Assembly: GCA_030620095.1 (NCBI GenBank)
Contig: JAUTXW010002153.1
Span: 128,501-192,500, forward strand
Length of the DNA stretch: 64,000 nt
Source of the DNA: Kuschelorhynchus macadamiae
Lineage: Eukaryota > Arthropoda > Insecta > Coleoptera > Curculionidae
Direction: 5' to 3'
The notes below the pieces were generated by a model. The model did no database searches. It was not told the DNA's origin and worked only from the letters and a program-made list of their open reading frames with translations. The position numbers and the translations under genes are program-made. This document shows positions 1 through 12,782 of the stretch, in pieces; within the stretch, counting starts at the first letter, position 1, and every line of letters begins with the position of its first letter.

Positions 1-37
1 TAGTTAACCGGATTAGGCAACAATTGCTGACGAGTAG

Positions 38-523
38 GATGTAAGTGTGTCTAGATATGCTTATTTCGCGCTTATTGAATCTCATCTGCGTTACGGAGTT
101 TGCTTTTGGGATGCTTGTAATGCTACATTATTCCAATTAGTTTTTATAATGCAAAAAAAGCTCTCAGAATAATTTATAAAATACGTCGAAGAGTATCTTG
201 CAGGCCATTGTTCACAAATAAAAACAATTTATCATTACCTAGTATATTTATATTGAAATCTGTGTGTTTAATGTTTAGAAAGCGTAAAAATAGTACAACT
301 GTAATGTCTGGATATTCGAGTCGCCGGCGTTGTATAAATACCATTACTCTTCCAATTCCCACCTCTGAACTAAAAATTCTTTATTTTATAACACCAATAA
401 ACTATTCTGTTCAATCATCTATCAGATTTTATAAGAGAAATTGGGAATGCTACCAAATTTAAAAGGGAGGTAAAAAAATTGTTGATTGGGAAAGCCTAAT
501 ATAGTGTGCACGAGTTTTATAAT
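38..523 (+). pseudogene. jockey-like LINE, ORF2 C-terminal remnant
   Basis: This is the last part of the reverse-transcriptase ORF of a non-LTR retrotransposon. In frame from about 38 the translation reads AYFALIESHLRYGVCFWDAC, the hallmark tail of jockey/CR1-type ORF2 proteins that follows the RT thumb. After a frame break in the A-run near 165 it continues with a QK-ALRII-type segment and SCRPLF..LSLPSIFI, typical of the same region. A second break near 455 and a third near 498 lead to a YSVHEFY end, again typical of the family. The piece is therefore dead and 5'-truncated by the window edge. The family assignment rests on motif memory; the clade within jockey-like LINEs is not certain. Confidence 0.75.
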
Positions 524-1020
524 AATTCTTTTAACTGATGTAATCTACCTCTTTGTTCCCGTTTATGTTTATTGGCATATTTTTAGACGTTTTGTTATTT
601 TTGTTTTGTTTTTAGATATTTATAATCCATAATGATATTCATTATGTACCTGACATATTTTTTTCTTTTAATAGTAATTTGTTTTTTTAACTAAAATGTT
701 ATATTATTTTGTTTCAACAGACTGGAGAGTTTCTTTTCGTTAATAATTCCTATACGAGTTGTAATGTTCTTTTAGACATGTCGTTTATTTAGTTGTTTTA
801 ATTATTTTTTTAGTTTAAGCTATTTTATTTTATATTACTACAGGTTCTACATGCCTTACTTTTTTATATATAATATATATGAACATACTTTTTTTGTTAC
901 GCATGCTTTGTAGTGCCTGCTTGTTCTATTTGTATTTTTTTTTGCCTTAAATAGTTGCTAACTATAGCTTTGTCAATAAGTTTGTTAAACTTTGGACATT
1001 AAAGCATTATTTGATTTGAA
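524..1020 (+). other. 3' UTR of the LINE remnant
   Basis: T-rich non-coding sequence directly downstream of the LINE ORF2 tail, ending in GGACATTAAAGCATTATTTG followed by TTTGA-type short repeats. Jockey-like LINEs end in an ACATTAAAG-type tail with a short A/T microsatellite instead of a poly(A) tail, so this is read as the element's 3' end. The exact boundary near 1015-1025 is inferred. Confidence 0.55.
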
Positions 1021-1029
1021 TTTGTTTTC

Positions 1030-2765
1030 CCATATTGAATTCTTACCAAAATATTACCAAACCATTCCCTTAATTTTTGGTCAAAATTTGATGTCAATCG
1101 GAATAGTTTTTAAGCTATGCTGAGACTGACAGAGAGACAGACAGACCGACAGACGGACCGACGGAACTCACAAAATATATTTCTTGGCATCTAGGGACGT
1201 TAAAACGTAAAGATGTGTAAAACCAACCTTGATTTTCTCATGATTACAAACATTTTATTTGGCCGTCATTTTCTTCGGCCATCTTGAATTATTACCACCA
1301 TTTTATTAATTGATCCCTATGCCACAATTAGTTATGGCACACAATTTGAAATCAAACCATTAAGCAGTCTTTTCAGGCTGAATTTTTAGATATTCTATTA
1401 AGCCGCCATTTTGTTCCGCCATCTTGAATTCGTATCAAAATGTTATCAGTTGATTGCAATATAACACTTGATGTTTTTTCTAAAATTGGATGAGTAGTTT
1501 TTTAATAATAATTTTTTTAACATTTCAGTAGGCCGTCATTTTGTTTCGCCATATTGGATTTTTACCAAAATAAAGGTCATACCCATATGATCCTTAGTTT
1601 ATGACCGAAATTTGAGTCAATCGGCTAAGTAGTCTTTAAGCTATACTCTGAACTGACAGACAGAAGACAGACCGACGGAATTGATAAAACATATTTTTTG
1701 GACTCTAGGGACGCTAAAACGTAAAGATGTGTAAACCCTGAGATGGTGATTTTTCACGATTACAAACATTTTATTTGGCCGCCATTTTGTTCGGCCATCT
1801 TGAATTGTTACCAGTATTTTATTAATTGATCCCTAGGCCACAATTAGTTATGGCACACAATTTGAAAGCAAACCAATAAACAGTTTTTTCAGGCTGAATT
1901 TTTAAATGTTCTATTAAGCCGCCATTTTGTTCCGCCATCTTGAATTCGTACCAAAATGTTACCATTTGATGCTAACATAACACAAGAGGTTTTTGCAAAA
2001 TTTGAGATAAATTGGATGAGTAGTTTTTTAATAATAATCTTTTTAACATTTCACTAGGCCGCCATATTGTTTCGCCAAATCGGATTTTCACCAAAATGTT
2101 ATCAAGTTATTCCCATATGACCCTTAATTTTTGACAAAAATTTGAAGTCAATCGGCTAAGTAATCTTTAAGCTATGCTCTGAACTGGCAGACAGACAGAT
2201 AGACCGACAGACAGATAGACGGAATTGATTAAATATATTTTTTGGCATCTAGCGTCGCTAAAACGTAAAGATGTGTAAAACATGAGAGGGTGATTTTTCA
2301 CAATTACAAACATTTTATTTGGGCGCAGTTTGGTTCGGTCATCTTGAATTACTACCGCTATTTTACTAGTTGATCCCTATACTACAATAAGTTATGGCAC
2401 ACAATTTGAAATCAAACCATTAGGCAGTTTTTTCAAGTTGAATTTTTTAATATTTTATTAAGCCGCCATTTTATTCCGCCATCTTGGATTCATGACAAAA
2501 TGTTACCAGTTGCTTCCAGCATAATACTAGATGATTTTTAATACATTTCACTAGGCCGTCATTTTGTTCCGCCATATTGGATATTTACCAAAATGTTACC
2601 GGGTCATCCCCATATGACCCTCAGTAATACGCCGCGAACTGACAGACAGACTGATGAAATTGAAAAAACATGTTTTTCGTCATCTAGATACCCTGAAACG
2701 TGAAAATATCGGAGAGTGATTTTTTCACGATTACAAGACTTCCCTTTTACGAGGGAAGTAAAAAT
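1030..2765 (+). repeat. tandem array of ~530-bp GGCCGCC-box units
   Basis: Three to four diverged direct repeats. The marker block TCTAGGGACG...AAAACGTAAAGATGTGTAA recurs at about 1190, 1703 and 2247, with a final variant near 2682 (spacing about 513, 544 and 436 bp). Each unit contains three sub-blocks that start with a GGCCGCCATTTTGTTCCGCC-like box (1261/1402/1530; 1777/1918/2056; 2321/2462/2553), then a GACAGACAGAC-rich stretch. The last unit ends in the hairpin at 2738-2759. No coding capacity is visible. I do not recognise the family; other copies occur six more times in this window in both orientations. Confidence 0.85.
2738..2759. repeat. terminal hairpin of the GGCCGCC-box family
   Basis: ACTTCCC, 8-nt loop TTTTACGA, GGGAAGT: a perfect 7-bp stem. 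Equivalent structures end the copies near 6380 (reverse orientation) and 8260-8281 (ACTTTCC/GGAAAGT, stem kept although both arms changed). It behaves like a defined element terminus. Confidence 0.7.
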
Positions 2766-2899
2766 TAATTTCTTTCAAAAGTAGAGAAAGGATTTTCATT
2801 AATTTTTGTGAAAAATAAATTAAAACAAAAAATAAGTTAAACCTATATACACAAAAACCTAATCACAGTTTTATTCTCGATCTGTTGAGGGTTTTTAAT

Positions 2900-3175
2900 T
2901 GTCCGATGGACATATTTATTCACATCGTTAGTCAACCAAAAAATATGTGTATTTGAGATATATACTTCAATAACGATTAAAATTGTGAAAGAATTCAATT
3001 TATTAAAATAAGTAAATAAGATAATATATGGCTAATAATGATAAAAACAATGTAAAAAACTTTTGACCGAACTGTCAAAATATCAACTGCAGTATACCGA
3101 AAATTCTTTAGGCTTTAATTTCATAGCAACTTTAACTAAAAGAATAAATTAATCTATTTTACGTAGCTTCCAATA
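2900..3175 (+). repeat. dispersed repeat copy A (partner 5650-5975)
   Basis: Shares an ordered set of blocks with 5650-5975 in the same orientation: TGTGTATTTGAGATATATA, AAGATAATAT/CGTGGCT, GAACTGTCAAAATRTYAA, and a TAGCAAC-TTRA-AAAGAAT stretch ending in CGTAGCTTC. Identity is moderate with indels, so the duplication is old. No coding signal. The following bases to about 3530 carry three diverged ~105-115-bp repeats marked by AAAATATTTTGACATCTGTC at about 3286, 3391 and 3505. Confidence 0.65.
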
Positions 3176-3535
3176 AATATTTCCAGAGGTGTAAAATTTA
3201 GGTACAGGACATGTTCAACAAAAAATAAAGATATATTAAATTTCTGTCAGAAAAAAATCGTTTTCCTTGTAACTTCGGAACGGTGAAATAAAAATATTTT
3301 GACGTCTGTCCGTAAATTCTGAACGGATCTAAATTTTTAAATTCGAGTTTCATAATTACATGTAAAATTTGATGACGTATTTACTCAAAAAATATTTTGA
3401 CATCTGTCAAAAAAACTATTTTTTCTCCGTAGCTTTTTAATGATAGAAACATTTTAAATAAGGTTTTAACAGCTCTGTGTAGTATTTAATGACTTCATTT
3501 ATTTTAAGAAATATTTTAATATCTGTCAAAAAAAA
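3176..3535 (+). repeat. degenerate ~110-bp tandem repeats
   Basis: The phrase ATATTTTGACRTCTGTC(A) recurs near 3286, 3391 and 3505, each followed by a T-rich TTTTTTCT...GTAGCTT stretch. The units are strongly diverged. No gene is seen here. Confidence 0.45.
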
Positions 3536-3636
3536 TTTTTTTCTTCTTCGATTTGTGTTGTTGTGTCTGGTTAATATAACAATAGCCATAAACAAAGCCT
3601 GGAGTATGTTAGAACTTACCACTTTCTATACGTTAT

Positions 3637-3639
<3 letters not shown>

Positions 3640-3691
<52 letters not shown>
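3640..3691. repeat. (TA)n microsatellite
   Basis: Uninterrupted TA dinucleotide run of 52 bases. Reading frames through it are artefacts. Confidence 0.97.
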
Positions 3692-3693
<2 letters not shown>

Positions 3694-5649
3694 CTTAGGG
3701 ATTTGGCTTTACAGTAAATTTTAGCAATTTTTCGCGGCACTTAATACCATATTATATATTAATTGATTGTTTCCTATGGTAAACTAAGCAACAGGTATTA
3801 TAGTACTTATCGATTAGATTTAAGTTAGGAATTTCCCATGTATAAGATTACTATTTTAAATTAGAGAATGCGAGACGTTAAACAGCTTTTTTAAAAATCT
3901 ATTTTTATTACTCTTTTAATGACTATGTTTCTCTAAAAGTACAAAATAATTCTGTTCGCTAATTCAAAACCTACGTTTTTTTAAGAACTTTAAAGCAAAT
4001 AATTTTAATTTCTTCTAATAGGATTTTAACTAAATGAAATCCATTTTATTCGATTTCTTTCTCAATTGGAAGTTAAGTTAGTATGCGTCGCCATCCGGAA
4101 AAACTGTTTTCGTTTTCTGAAGGCAATGTGATTATTTGGCGGTAAAAACCCAAACGAAAATATTCAATGCCGATTCATTCTTTCCAAACGAAAAATGTCA
4201 CTTTTTTACTCCTCCGGCGCTCGATCAATGTATTTTAAAGTAGAAAGGAAAAGGCGTTCGGAGAATCAACGAAGACGATAAAAGGGATATAATTAGGTTT
4301 TTAAAAACATAGAGGTCTTAGAACACAAAATAAAAAAATCAGTTTTTCCTTTGTTATTTTATCGTTATTGTATAATACTGTTTTTATTTTTACCTATTTT
4401 ATCTAACAAACAGTATCAGCTACTTATCTACTAACACCCCGTCTTTGGGTTTTCCCAAACGGTTACTTACTGAACTTGACCAGGCTCGATACTGCTTATT
4501 GGATAGTTGGCCTACTATAAGATTAGAGTTGGGGCCTGTATTCCCAAATCAAACCGGGTCTCCAGCTAGATCAAGCACTTTTTAAAATATCTTATAACTA
4601 TCTATAACAATATATTTTGTGTAATTCTTAAAATTTAAAAATATTTGCTTATTGTTTTAACAAAGCCGGAGAATACCTGCGACTTCCTAATGGAATGGAT
4701 GTCATGTTTGAAGTTGGTCTGATTATGGTTTAAAATTAAAACTGAATCGTTCGCGGACATACGACATTTTCCTCGACATTTTCTTGAGGATTCCCTGCCG
4801 GAAAGGTGATGTTCAGAACGGGACAGGCTTTCATGTGTCTTGTTTAAAGGTGCGAGGTAATCGAAAATTTTGTTTGACTTTATTAATTAAATGTGTTAAG
4901 AGGCGGTTCTGATTGTTTAAAAAAAATATGTTTTAATTTAGTTTTAAAACTATCTGTAAATATCTGGCACTCAGGTAAGAGACCTCAGCTAACCCGCCGT
5001 CATTTACCCAAACACCCTCTGGAATTTGGATGTCCGTCTTAATAATGTTGGTTGAGAAAAGTGCCATATTATGTTAAGAAAATAATATCGGAAGTTTTAA
5101 TTTTGTCCAAATATGGTTTGTAGTAATAACAAGTCTAACCGATAAGATAAGATATTATTTATATATTTAATTGTATATATTAATTATATATTAAAGAAAA
5201 TTATTTAAAAGTAGCGATGGGTAAGTTAATGGAGAAAAAATATGTTAATAGCTAAAAAGTCTTGCATTTTTAGTTACATTTTTACTATGCCCAACAATAT
5301 CCACAAAGACATTCCGATGCAGCTGGTTTCAGATTCTGATTGAGAGATCCAAAAGGAGACGACATTACTTTAAGCGTAGTCAAATACCCTCATAAATGTA
5401 GTATGTATGACAAAACTTGCCGAAGAGCTCCCGTTTAGTGAATTATCGATATCAAGAGTGCTTCGCAGTAAACATTTCTATCTATATCATATCCAGTTAC
5501 TCCCTATAGGACTTAGAATCCTGGATTAATTTTTGTCAGGAAGAACAGAATACCCATGATAAAGCAATTTGTTGTTGTGCCGTGTTAATTCTGTTGTATT
5601 GTTTTTAATTATAGCCTAATGGTATCTGTTATTAAGCAATTTTTATTTA
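3692..5649. other. non-coding, no feature recognised
   Basis: AT-rich sequence with no convincing ORF, RNA gene or element end. It contains a short palindrome TTTGGGTTTTCCCAAA near 4444-4459 and a somewhat GC-richer stretch at 4430-4560, neither of which I can assign. Confidence 0.5.
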
Positions 5650-5975
5650 CATTTTTATCCATTCAATGCACACATGAATGATAACGTTTAATGTGTATTT
5701 GAGATATATATACTAATTCAATATGTTATTTAATTATTAATAAATATTTTAAAACAATAAAATTTTCAAAATTCAGGACCAAAATTATAAAAAATTCAAC
5801 TCAATAAAATAACTAATTAAGATAATACGTGGCTGATAAAAATATTAACAATGCAAAAAATGAACGAACGAACTGTCAAAATGTTAAGTTTAGGAAACTT
5901 AAAATCATTCAGTCTTTATTTCGATAGCAACCTTGATTGAAAGAATTTACCTATTTCTCGTAGCTTCAGAGAGGT
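5650..5975 (+). repeat. dispersed repeat copy B (partner 2900-3175)
   Basis: Second copy of the repeat described at 2900-3175, same orientation, with blocks TGTGTATTTGAGATATATA near 5693, AAGATAATACGTGGCTGATA near 5819, GAACTGTCAAAATGTTAAG near 5867 and a conserved CGTAGCTTC end near 5960. Confidence 0.65.
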
Positions 5976-6106
5976 GCACAACAGATCATTATGTCTCTCT
6001 GTAGGAGTCCCTTAAAATATGTAAAATATTTAAAAAAATCTAATTGCCTGGCAATTCGAAATTCAAATTTAATATACCTCTACAGCTCCTTCTTACGTGA
6101 AAACTT

Positions 6107-6207
6107 CTGTTAAATAAAACACAAAGTCTTAGTCTTGGTCAAATATTTTAAATTTTTTTAAAAATATTTAACTTAGGTAGAACAAGACTTTGTGTTTTAT
6201 TTGATAG
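6107..6207. repeat. near-palindromic hairpin, ~45-bp arms
   Basis: Left arm begins around 6111 with AAATAAAACACAAAGTCTT and the right arm ends around 6203 with its complement, AAGACTTTGTGTTTTATTT, the inner parts (AAATATTTTAAA-type) also pairing. The compact shape suggests a foldback/MITE remnant or a template-switch palindrome. The flanking ~150 bases on either side show nothing else. Confidence 0.7.
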
Positions 6208-6371
6208 AATTATAAACAGGTCTCTTTGAGAAATATGGACGATTTTTTCCAATTACGTGAATAAAATGGCAAACATATGTCCGGGCTTTTTATTTTCTTT
6301 TTTGGCCGCTTTGTAGATTACGAATTATGTTTACTTTATGCCGCTCTATAAATTCTTAAAACTTTTGTTTT

Positions 6372-7779
<1,408 letters not shown>

Positions 7780-8285
7780 ACATTAAATTATGCCGCCAAT
7801 TTGTTTCGCCATATTTTACAGGTCGATTCCATTTTTCTACTTGATTTTTGTATAAGATTTCAACTTAATTGGATAAATAGTTTTTTGATACAAATATTTT
7901 AAACATTTAGTTAGGCTGCTATTTTGTCTAGCCATAAAGGCTCCTCACTAAAATTTTACCAGTTTATTTCTAGGTTATACTTGATTTTTAGGCAAAATTT
8001 GGGGTAAATTGGATTAGTAGTTCTTTAGTAATATTTTTTTAATATTTTATTAGGCCGCCATTTTGTTCCGTCATACTGGATGTTCACAAAAATATTACCG
8101 TATGACTCTTAATTTTTGACGAAAATTTGAAGTCAACCGGATAAGTAGTTTTTTCGCTATGCCGTAAACAGATAGACAGACAGACTTTGAGAATTTCAAC
8201 ATTCCTGAAACGTGAAGATCTGCAAAAATCTCGGAGGGTGATTTCTATACGATTAGAATACTTTCCTCTTACAAGGAAAGTCAAA
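7780..8285 (+). repeat. GGCCGCC-box family, forward copy with hairpin end
   Basis: Boxes TATGCCGCCAATTTGTTTCG (7788), AGGCTGCTATTTTGTCTAGC (7913) and AGGCCGCCATTTTGTTCCGT (8052) are followed by GACAGACAGAC, CCTGAAACGTGAAGATCTGC and the terminal hairpin ACTTTCC/GGAAAGT (8260-8281). This is one single unit of the family, correctly ordered. Confidence 0.8.
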
Positions 8286-10719
8286 GGGACCGCAAAATAT
8301 TTATATCACCTCCTTTCTGATTTTAAAACCCCTGCGCGAATTTCTGACTACGCGGCAAAAATATACTGAAAATTGACAAAAACACATTAAATTGTTTACT
8401 ATAAACATATATTAAATTTAAGATAAACGATCCGCCGCTGGTTCAGTCTATAATGAAAACCAACAGGGTTGCCATTTTTGGGACCGGCGACGCAGAGGAA
8501 GATATGTTTTCTCTCGCACCCATAACATGCAAAAAAAAATAATAGATCTAACTTTCGAAACTATTTATAAATGAAATATTGAGTCTATCCTTTGTTTTAT
8601 AGTCTATTATATCTCTTATCTCTAACCATAGACAGTCTAATTGACGTTAAACATTTGTTCCGAATAAACATGTCGAGATATCACGTCACGCTTCTGGCAA
8701 TGTCAACGATATTTTGCAGTTTTCCTCAATTTAAAATCAACTGGCATATCGGGGTGGCCGACAGTAATCGTGTTTTTCCTCGTCGGGAAAAATCATCAGG
8801 AAAATTATTGCGGATCCACGACGGAAAGACTCTTATTTGGAGACTAAACGAACAAATCGAGTTATGCTTTATTGGATGAAAGTGAAAGATGACATTTTTA
8901 CATTAACGGTTCTTTGACGTCCTTATACTTGATGTACGAAATAATAAATATAGAGTGACTGCGCATTTAAAAGCATGGCAAATAATTTTAAAACAATGTC
9001 ATATTTTTTAGCCATTTTTAAAGTTACACATTATAAAGACCCTCTTTTTTCGCAAGAACAGTATTATTTGGAAAGGTTTTCTGTACCTGCTTAACTTAAC
9101 TTTTACTATTAGACAGTAGTGCTTAAAAATATCACTTTCTCCCAATAATGTTTGAAAGTATGTCATTTCAAGATAAAAGAACAGTTTAAAAATCAACATT
9201 TACAGGTTATACAATATATAGAATATTGTATAACAAGTTTTTAGAACAGCTCTTTTCACGCGCATTTGAGAATTCACTGAGTGTGAAAAGTGGTTTTCAA
9301 ACAGGTTATATCCAGTAACATGCAAACAATATAGGTAAAAAAGCGTTGCCTTTCTTATAAAACTAGTTGGATGATCAAAATTTCCTTTATAAAAAATTCT
9401 CTACATTTTTAATAATAATTTTTTTTATATAAATTCTTCTAGAAAAACCATGATTTTTCCATCAGATATTAAAACCAAGTTCCCAGCTACCAGAGAATAT
9501 TCCAATACACAAGCATCTAATCAAAGGAACTGGAATACTTAATTAATTTGAACGTACACATTTTATTTAGCGATCCATTCGATCGAAATTTATTGATTTT
9601 CGTTTTCATAGTTTATTGCAGAAACTTAATATAAATGCACAGGCAGGTTTGAGTGCTGTGCAGACTTAAACTGTATAAAGAAGTTAAAAATAGTGCCACT
9701 TTCCAGTGTGTACTAAAAAGGCATGCTGTAAAGGGGTGTACCCCACTAAGTGCAACCAGTCGTTTAATATGACATTCAATCAAGATATAAAAAATAATGA
9801 AAATAGCAGTTAAAAACAATAAGTCTGTTGATTTAATAGTTTATTTATATTTGTGCTTAAGATATTTTAAACTAGAAATGTGCAATTTGCAAATTGTCAA
9901 ATACGATCGAGCACCCACGGTTGTTATGACAACCGTCAAGCTTAGACTAAAAAATAAACATTTTTCAGTTTCAAACCGGTCGGAAACGCTTGGTCATGCT
10001 GGATCGCGCGTGACTGATGCTATGTAATATTGGAGTACTATTAGCAATTTAAAACAATGTCCACATAATTTGCTTTACTTTTAGTCACTTATAGATGATT
10101 GAAGACACGATCTGTCTGTACGATTGCAGCCTTTCTAGCCCAATGTGTTACATGCGTTTTTAAAAAAAGGTCTCCGCATTTGCATATTGCAGTGCAGTAT
10201 TTTTTTCGTACGACAGATAAGTTTTAGTGTTTTAGTTAGTGTTTTGATGTTTTTGCCTAGTCTCTTTTAAAAGGCACTGCAGGCCCCTGGGTATACACTA
10301 TACATTTTCTACTACTGCAGTTGGGGTACACACTTAAATTCAGTGTATATCCTGATTTATTAAATGATAATGGCATACAATGTAAGTAATAATATTTTTA
10401 CATTTTGACATTGAAAAGTGGAAGACAAACAGACGCTAACTGAGCAACCGCGAAATATATATCGTTGTAGTAAATAAAATGTGAAGTACGCAGTTTTTGG
10501 CACAAGGGAGCTTATGAAACAATATGAGCCATGAAAAATGATTTCCCATGACATGCGAAATTAGTCGTTTTAAAACCTTTCTGGTTATGTGTCATAGCAG
10601 TTGTAGAAAAAAGTCGTTTATTTCTGTATTATAGATTTTTTCAGTTTTATTTCTTTTTCACTTTTAATTTTTCTTTAAATATCCAATACTTGGTTGGACA
10701 CTATTCTACACGCATACAT
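8286..10719. other. non-coding or unassigned
   Basis: No gene could be supported. Open frames at 8592-8879 and 9797-10027 lack recognisable motifs and typical coding composition. A short perfect hairpin CGGTTGT-TATG-ACAACCG lies near 9917-9934, and a GC-richer patch follows to 10020. A palindromic GGGGTGTACCCC lies near 9734. I see no tRNA or promoter that I would defend. Confidence 0.4.
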
Positions 10720-11127
10720 GGCGAGCCAAAAAAATTACAATTTATCTGTTAATCTGTTGATTTTCGACAAATTCTATAAGAGCAATTGTTGTAAGCGGTG
10801 GCCTATTTGTCCGCATGCGACGTTTTCCTTTACCTAAAAATAAAATGTTTCAAAGTTACCTCTAGAAACTATCCAGGCATTAAAAGAAAGGATTCGAGGG
10901 GAAGTGCCGTAGTCCAGCTAAGGACAGCTTTGCAACGAGGCTGCAAGAATGTGTGCGACCAAAGAATGGAGGCTGCATTTTGGACATTATTTTCAAAAAA
11001 TAAATCATTGTCCACTTGCACAAAATTTCCATCCGTGTAAATTATGTTTCCGTCAATACATTTTACAAAAGATGATTTTTTGAATTTTTAATGCTTTTTT
11101 TAAATTGTCCCGTTTTATTGGCTCACC
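10720..11127 (+). mobile_element. internally deleted Tc1/mariner-type transposon relic
   Basis: A short element bounded by imperfect inverted repeats: GGCGAGCCAAAAAAATTACA at the left and, on the other strand from 11127, GGTGAGCCAATAAAACGGGA. Between them an open frame (about 10798-11040) reads LSACDVFLYLK.KCFKV, then ...RTALQRGCKNVCDQRMEAAFW. This fits the C-terminus of an IS630/Tc1/mariner-type DDE transposase (third catalytic Asp in the SACD segment, followed by the family's helical tail). Only about 80 codons remain, so most of the transposase gene has been lost. TIR and protein assignments are my inference from motif memory. Confidence 0.55.
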
Positions 11128-11894
11128 TTAAACTAATGGCATACGGTAAAAACAAATACTATTTTTATCACTAACAAGTAGACATTGGTTATTTATAATT
11201 ATATTCATTAACCGTGTATGCTTGAAATAAATCAATTAAGGGGTAATCTTTATATTAGGGAATATAAAAAGTTTAGTTAAAACAAGAAGAAAATATGAAT
11301 TTCGCATAATGTAAAACAAAGAACATGTGGCATTAATACAGTTTTTTTTTAGATAAAAAAACGGTTCCACGAAAAACGCATTTTAAAAAAGCTATTCCTT
11401 TGCCTCACTTTAATTGACTATTATTATATAAATAAACTGAGTGTATTATGGCCTTCTCTACAAAAATTCAATAATAAGAAAGGAAGTTCTAAAATAAAAC
11501 TTTCTAGAAGCTTTTAGGTCCATAATAAGCCCTTCTTAAGGTTCAAAATAAGGTAATAGAGTCCCAATCTTTTTTTGTTCGAAACAAACATTTCTTGAAA
11601 TGTTTTTAATTTAATAGGGCCTTCTTGTGGCGCAAAATCTGACGATGAAGGAAAAATTCACAAATCTTTTTTGATTTTGAAATAAAAATTTCTAGAAATT
11701 TGTTTCACTAATCAAACTTTATTCCCAAACAGGTGAATAGTCACGGTCAGGAATATTTTTCATAATCTGCATTAATCGGTTTACAGTATAAACCAAACCA
11801 CTTTTACTGATTATTACGACCAATAGGACATTGGTCGCACATCAATATTTATAACAACTCTTAGCCTTAATCTGTCAACGTTACAATCTTATAT
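11128..11894. other. non-coding, no feature recognised
   Basis: AT-rich sequence with three loosely similar phrases of the type AAAACTTTCTAGAAGCTTTT / CATTTCTTGAAATG / ATTTCTAGAAATTT (near 11499, 11589 and 11688), possibly a degraded short repeat. No coding signal. Confidence 0.4.
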
Positions 11895-12478
11895 TGTAAC
11901 GAAATTACTAAATTTTTGAGGAATGTATGCATACTACGCCATGTCAAAACTTATCTTCTTTATTAATCATAATTACAACACGATTCTTTCTGGTAAATGA
12001 TCAGTAACCCATGACATTTTAATGTCATTATCACTAATATACGCACGTCATTATCATATATTGTATACGTTGCGCAACGTACGAAAAATCGCATTCAGTT
12101 TCTCGGGAAAGTTATAGTACGCGCCGCGATAGCAATACGCTGAATCCTCTGGCCAGCAGTCGCAACGGTGTAAGTCTACCTACGAACTAGCAACGTTATT
12201 ATCATTATTATTATTATCGCTTTTAGCACTCTAACCCGAAGCAACGATTTGCATTACAAAGTGTGCATTATCAAACAGTGTGAAAAAGTTGTTGTGCATT
12301 GGTGGCGCTAATTACGTTGTTTGCTGAGGAAAAATACTCAGTTCACTTTGATATCGAAAATTTACAAGTTTTCAGAACGAGTTCGAACAAGTGATTTAAC
12401 ACCGCCTTTGCCGCTGTTTATAATATATGGTTACCTCTGAATAGAAATGCAATGCTTAGCATTACAGGGGATGTAACT
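11895..12478. mobile_element. LTR sequence, probably composite
   Basis: The right edge (12478) starts, on the minus strand, AGTTACATCCCC directly after a polypurine run, as expected for the 3' LTR of the errantivirus-like element whose envelope lies at 12783 and above. The left part (11895 on) reads in the plus direction TGTAACGAAATTACTAAATT ... GAATGTATGCAT, which resembles the LTR start at 56981 (TGTGCAACGAAGTTACTAAT ... AAATGTATGCAT). The stretch 12064-12120 (TTGCGCAACGTACG...TTTCTCGGGAAA) resembles 45570-45610. One LTR may have landed in or next to another; the junction is not resolved. Confidence 0.45.
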
Positions 12479-12490
12479 CCTCCACCCCTT
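12479..12490 (-). other. polypurine tract of the errantivirus-like element
   Basis: On the minus strand AAGGGGTGGAGG immediately precedes the AGTTAC LTR start. This is the plus-strand primer site arrangement of gypsy-type retroviruses. Confidence 0.6.
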
Positions 12491-12782
12491 GATGGGCATA
12501 TAAACTGGAAGTTTTTATGGTCTAAAACTATTTAAGAATATTCAATTAATTAATTCTTAAATTACTATGTCATTTGTTTGGTCTGGTCTTGGGTTGTTTA
12601 TTATTTACCTTAGGTCATAAATACTTGTACAAAATATATAATATTATAATTATTAAAATTACATATAGTAGAATAGTCCATTAACTCGTCTTAAGCTAAT
12701 ATACAGTGTTACTTAAAAGTTTAGTGTTTTCAATTTTCTGTTTATTTATTTCATTTTGTAAATCATCCAAGTGTTACATTAC

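Noticed and set aside
8592..8879. 95-codon frame with a hydrophobic N-terminal part
   Set aside because: No recognisable motif, start codon not convincing, composition like the flanks.
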